Below are positions 62,132 through 64,000 of a stretch of 64,000 bases of DNA, in pieces (position 1 is the stretch's first letter; each line of letters starts with the position of its first letter). The position numbers were made by a program, and so were the translations under genes. The notes under the pieces are model-generated. The model was not told the DNA's origin. It made no database searches and was given only the letters and a program-made list of their open reading frames with translations. Source of the DNA: Polaromonas eurypsychrophila (GTDB lineage Bacteria > Pseudomonadota > Gammaproteobacteria > Burkholderiales > Burkholderiaceae_C); NCBI RefSeq assembly GCF_014641715.1, contig NZ_BMIG01000005.1:212393-276392 (forward strand), written 5' to 3'.

Positions 62132-63579
62132 GCCTTGGTGCGCGCGTCGATGAGTCGCTTGATCTTGGACGTGGACGAGAGTCCGGTCAAAGGGCTGAGT
62201 TCTCCGGGTGCGGCGGCCTGCAGCACCAGCTTGACCCCCAAGGCTTCCTTGATGCGCAGCGTCAGGTCCTGCTCCACCTGCGTAGCGGGGTGGTTCGCGT
62301 CCTTGAGTTCGAAACGTACCCGCATGTCTTCACGCCCCGTCGCCGCATCACGCTCCAGGATGCAGACATATTCGCCATTGGTCGCCGGGTGTTCGGCCAC
62401 CAGCGCGCCCACTGCCTCCGGAAAGATGTTGGTGCCGCGCAGCTTGACCATGTTGTCAGCGCGTCCGAACAGCTTGGTGAGCCGCCGGTGATGGCTGCCG
62501 CAGGCGCAGGGCGCGCCCTCCACCCAGGACGAAATGTCGTTGCTGTTGAAACGGATCATGGGCGCCGCATGTTTGAACAGGCTGGTCACGTACATGACGC
62601 CGCGTTCGCCCTTGTCACGCGCCTGGCCGGTTTCGGGGTCGACAATCTCTACATGCATGGCGTCTTCGAACACATGCATGCCGGTGCGGTGGACACAATC
62701 GGACGCAATGGAGCCGAACTCGTTGGTGCCGTAGGTGTCGTAGACGCCGCAGCCCCACAGGTCTTCGAGCGCTTCGCGGTCTTCCATGCCCAGGTGCGCA
62801 ATCAGGCCGCGCAGGCCCAGCGAACGCGGGTCTATGCCCATGTCGTCACGCGCCACCAGCCCGATGTTGCGCAGGTAGGCCGAAAAACCCACCAGAAAAT
62901 TCACATTCCACGCCTTCAGGATCTCCACCTGCCGGCGTGTGGGCGTCTGCGCGCCCGAACCCGTCATCACCGGCACCGCGCCGGTGTACTTCCAGATGCC
63001 CTCACGGGCGAGAAAGCCGCCATTGGTCAGGCCTGTGGACAAAGCCACCTGCACCAGGTCATAAGGCCGCACCCCCTGCATGAACAGGCGCCGTCCGGTG
63101 ATGATGTTCATCACCTCGCGGTCACGCGGCGTGTACAGCATGGCGCGCGGCAGGCCGGTGGTGCCGCCGCTGGTCTGCAGCACCAGGGGCATGGGCGCAT
63201 CACGCGTCGGGTCGATGCCCAGAAAGTCACCCCAGGGCGGATTGCGCTCAATGCTCTCGCGCAGGTCGTGCACCGAAAACGGCGGTATCTCCTTCAGGTC
63301 GGCCAGGCAAGACACGTCGCCCGGCTTGAGCCCGCCCGCGCCCCAATGGCGCTGATAGAACGGAATTTGCCAGCCACGCGCTACCTGCTGCAACAGGCGT
63401 TTCTCCTGCAGGGCGGCAATGCCTTCCGGCGGCAGCCGGTAGGTCGACTCGAAATAGTCGGGCGCAGTCGGGAATTCGTCCCACAGCGCGGGAAAGTCCA
63501 GCGACTCGTAATAGCGCGGAATGGCCGTCTTCAACAATTGCTGCGGCGGGGCCGCTGCGAGCTGGGTATCAGGTGTCAT
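62128..63579 (-). CDS. Phenylacetate-CoA ligase-like AMP-binding enzyme
   Basis: A 483-residue adenylating enzyme of the PaaK-like branch. It has QTSGGTTGLPRAMLYTPRD as phosphate loop, YDTYGTNEFGSIASDC, and DNMVKLRGTNIFPEAVGALV before the C-terminal domain. The C-terminal domain ends SSTSKIKRLID, with a candidate catalytic lysine. It would activate an aromatic or other carboxylic acid to its CoA ester. It is the first gene of the operon ligase-amidohydrolase-Bug-LysR. Confidence 0.92.
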   Translation of the reverse strand: MTPDTQLAAAPPQQLLKTAIPRYYESLDFPALWDEFPTAPDYFESTYRLPPEGIAALQEKRLLQQVARGWQIPFYQRHWGAGGLKPGDVSCLADLKEIPPFSVHDLRESIERNPPWGDFLGIDPTRDAPMPLVLQTSGGTTGLPRAMLYTPRDREVMNIITGRRLFMQGVRPYDLVQVALSTGLTNGGFLAREGIWKYTGAVPVMTGSGAQTPTRRQVEILKAWNVNFLVGFSAYLRNIGLVARDDMGIDPRSLGLRGLIAHLGMEDREALEDLWGCGVYDTYGTNEFGSIASDCVHRTGMHVFEDAMHVEIVDPETGQARDKGERGVMYVTSLFKHAAPMIRFNSNDISSWVEGAPCACGSHHRRLTKLFGRADNMVKLRGTNIFPEAVGALVAEHPATNGEYVCILERDAATGREDMRVRFELKDANHPATQVEQDLTLRIKEALGVKLVLQAAAPGELSPLTGLSSTSKIKRLIDARTKA

Positions 63580-63737
63580 CGGGGCATCCTTGATGGAATG
63601 CCTCAGTCTAGGAGTCCTCGTCCCCGCGTGGATGATGGATTGCTTGGAGCTATATGCAGAGGATTCATGAGGCCCTGCCTGCTCATGCCGACTGCAAATT
63701 TGCCCCGGCTATACTCGTAGGCTGTATGTCAGGATTC

Positions 63738-63813
63738 GCCGGTGTAGCTCAGTCGGTAGAGCAGCTCATTCGTAATGAGAAGGTCGGGTGTTCGATTCAT
63801 CTCTCCGGCACCA
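63738..63813 (+). tRNA. tRNA-Thr (anticodon CGT)
   Basis: A 76-base cloverleaf with encoded CCA. The acceptor is GCCGGTG, the D arm contains GCTCAGTCGGTAGAGC, the anticodon loop is TTCGTAA, and the T arm contains GGGTGTTCGATTCATCT. The top of the anticodon stem (G27-A43) and acceptor pair 6-67 (T-T) are mismatched, so it may be a slightly degraded or a minor tRNA. Confidence 0.93.
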
Positions 63814-63820
63814 AATGAAG

Positions 63821-63856
63821 GCCCCCTAGCTGTCATGGTTAGGGGGCTTTTTCATT
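63821..63856 (+). terminator. Rho-independent terminator after tRNA-Thr
   Basis: GCCCCCTAGC pairs with GTTAGGGGGC (one wobble or mismatch), loop TGTCATG, followed by TTTTTC, eight bases beyond the CCA end. Confidence 0.88.
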
Positions 63857-64000
63857 TAACTAACGCGTAACCCGCTCCTATTGTGGCGCCTCTCAGATTT
63901 TGGCAATCATTTTTTCGATGACGTCATCTGATCTTTGATCTTGCCCCTGTTGCCCGCACTCCATAGACTGACCATTATGCGGACTTCCTGTCTTGCTGCT
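63857..64000. other. Right end, no gene recognised
   Basis: The last 144 bases contain no convincing coding frame or RNA gene. They follow the tRNA-Thr terminator, and what lies to the right is outside the window. Confidence 0.5.

Overview
The window looks like chromosomal DNA of a beta-proteobacterium of the family Comamonadaceae, probably close to Polaromonas, Rhodoferax or Variovorax. The grounds are high GC, the gene order gltX-metZ-purF-cvpA-SPOR-folC, a Bug/TctC solute-binding protein, and several families of GC-rich dispersed repeats of the kind I associate with these genomes. Genus-level placement is inference; no 16S gene is present.

Layout. 1-1740 is largely decayed DNA, with a partial gene at the left edge and a nitroreductase remnant. 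1741-12817 is a catabolic and uptake cluster: IclR regulator, cyclic-imidase/PuuE-like hydrolase, asparaginase homologue, TetR regulator, alpha/beta hydrolase, flavin reductase, luciferase-like monooxygenase and a complete Liv-type ABC transporter. Two identical-arm palindromes (GTGATC-N4-GATCAC) mark a probable TetR regulon. 12818-17535 is a scarred insertion region. An IS transposase remnant and the C-terminal and N-terminal ends of a broken tyrosine recombinase bracket a two-component module (histidine kinase, NarL-type regulator, receiver-only regulator, small helical protein). It lies beside a tRNA-Asp/Glu/Ala cluster, and the kinase reading frame begins in integrase-derived sequence.

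17981-29791 is core metabolism: gltX, metZ, purF, cvpA, a SPOR protein, folC, an ArsC/Spx-like protein, a tandem-repeat surface protein, an ECF sigma/anti-sigma pair, ppnP and argG. 29944-35110 is an accessory segment: an unknown TPR-like plus nuclease-like gene pair, a NERD protein, a broken rhuM-like gene and a Fic protein with a perfect palindromic operator. 35223-40813 is core again: murB, yajQ, aspartic protease, plsY, ybaK, aldo/keto reductase and an OmpA lipoprotein. 41038-52256 is signalling-rich: three histidine kinases (one a large triple-receiver hybrid), CheR and CheB, interrupted by an acyl-CoA ligase and a hydrolase that carry in-frame repeat insertions. 52786-59274 holds a DOPA-dioxygenase-like protein, GDPD, prfB with its programmed frameshift, pepN and fbp. 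59276-63579 is a four-gene operon (PaaK-like ligase, amidohydrolase, Bug protein, LysR), followed by tRNA-Thr.

The most unusual material is non-coding. Two roughly 410-bp copies of a structured element (42255-42660 and 52332-52752) have hairpin arms that differ in sequence but keep their pairing. Two other repeat families are inserted in frame inside several protein genes.
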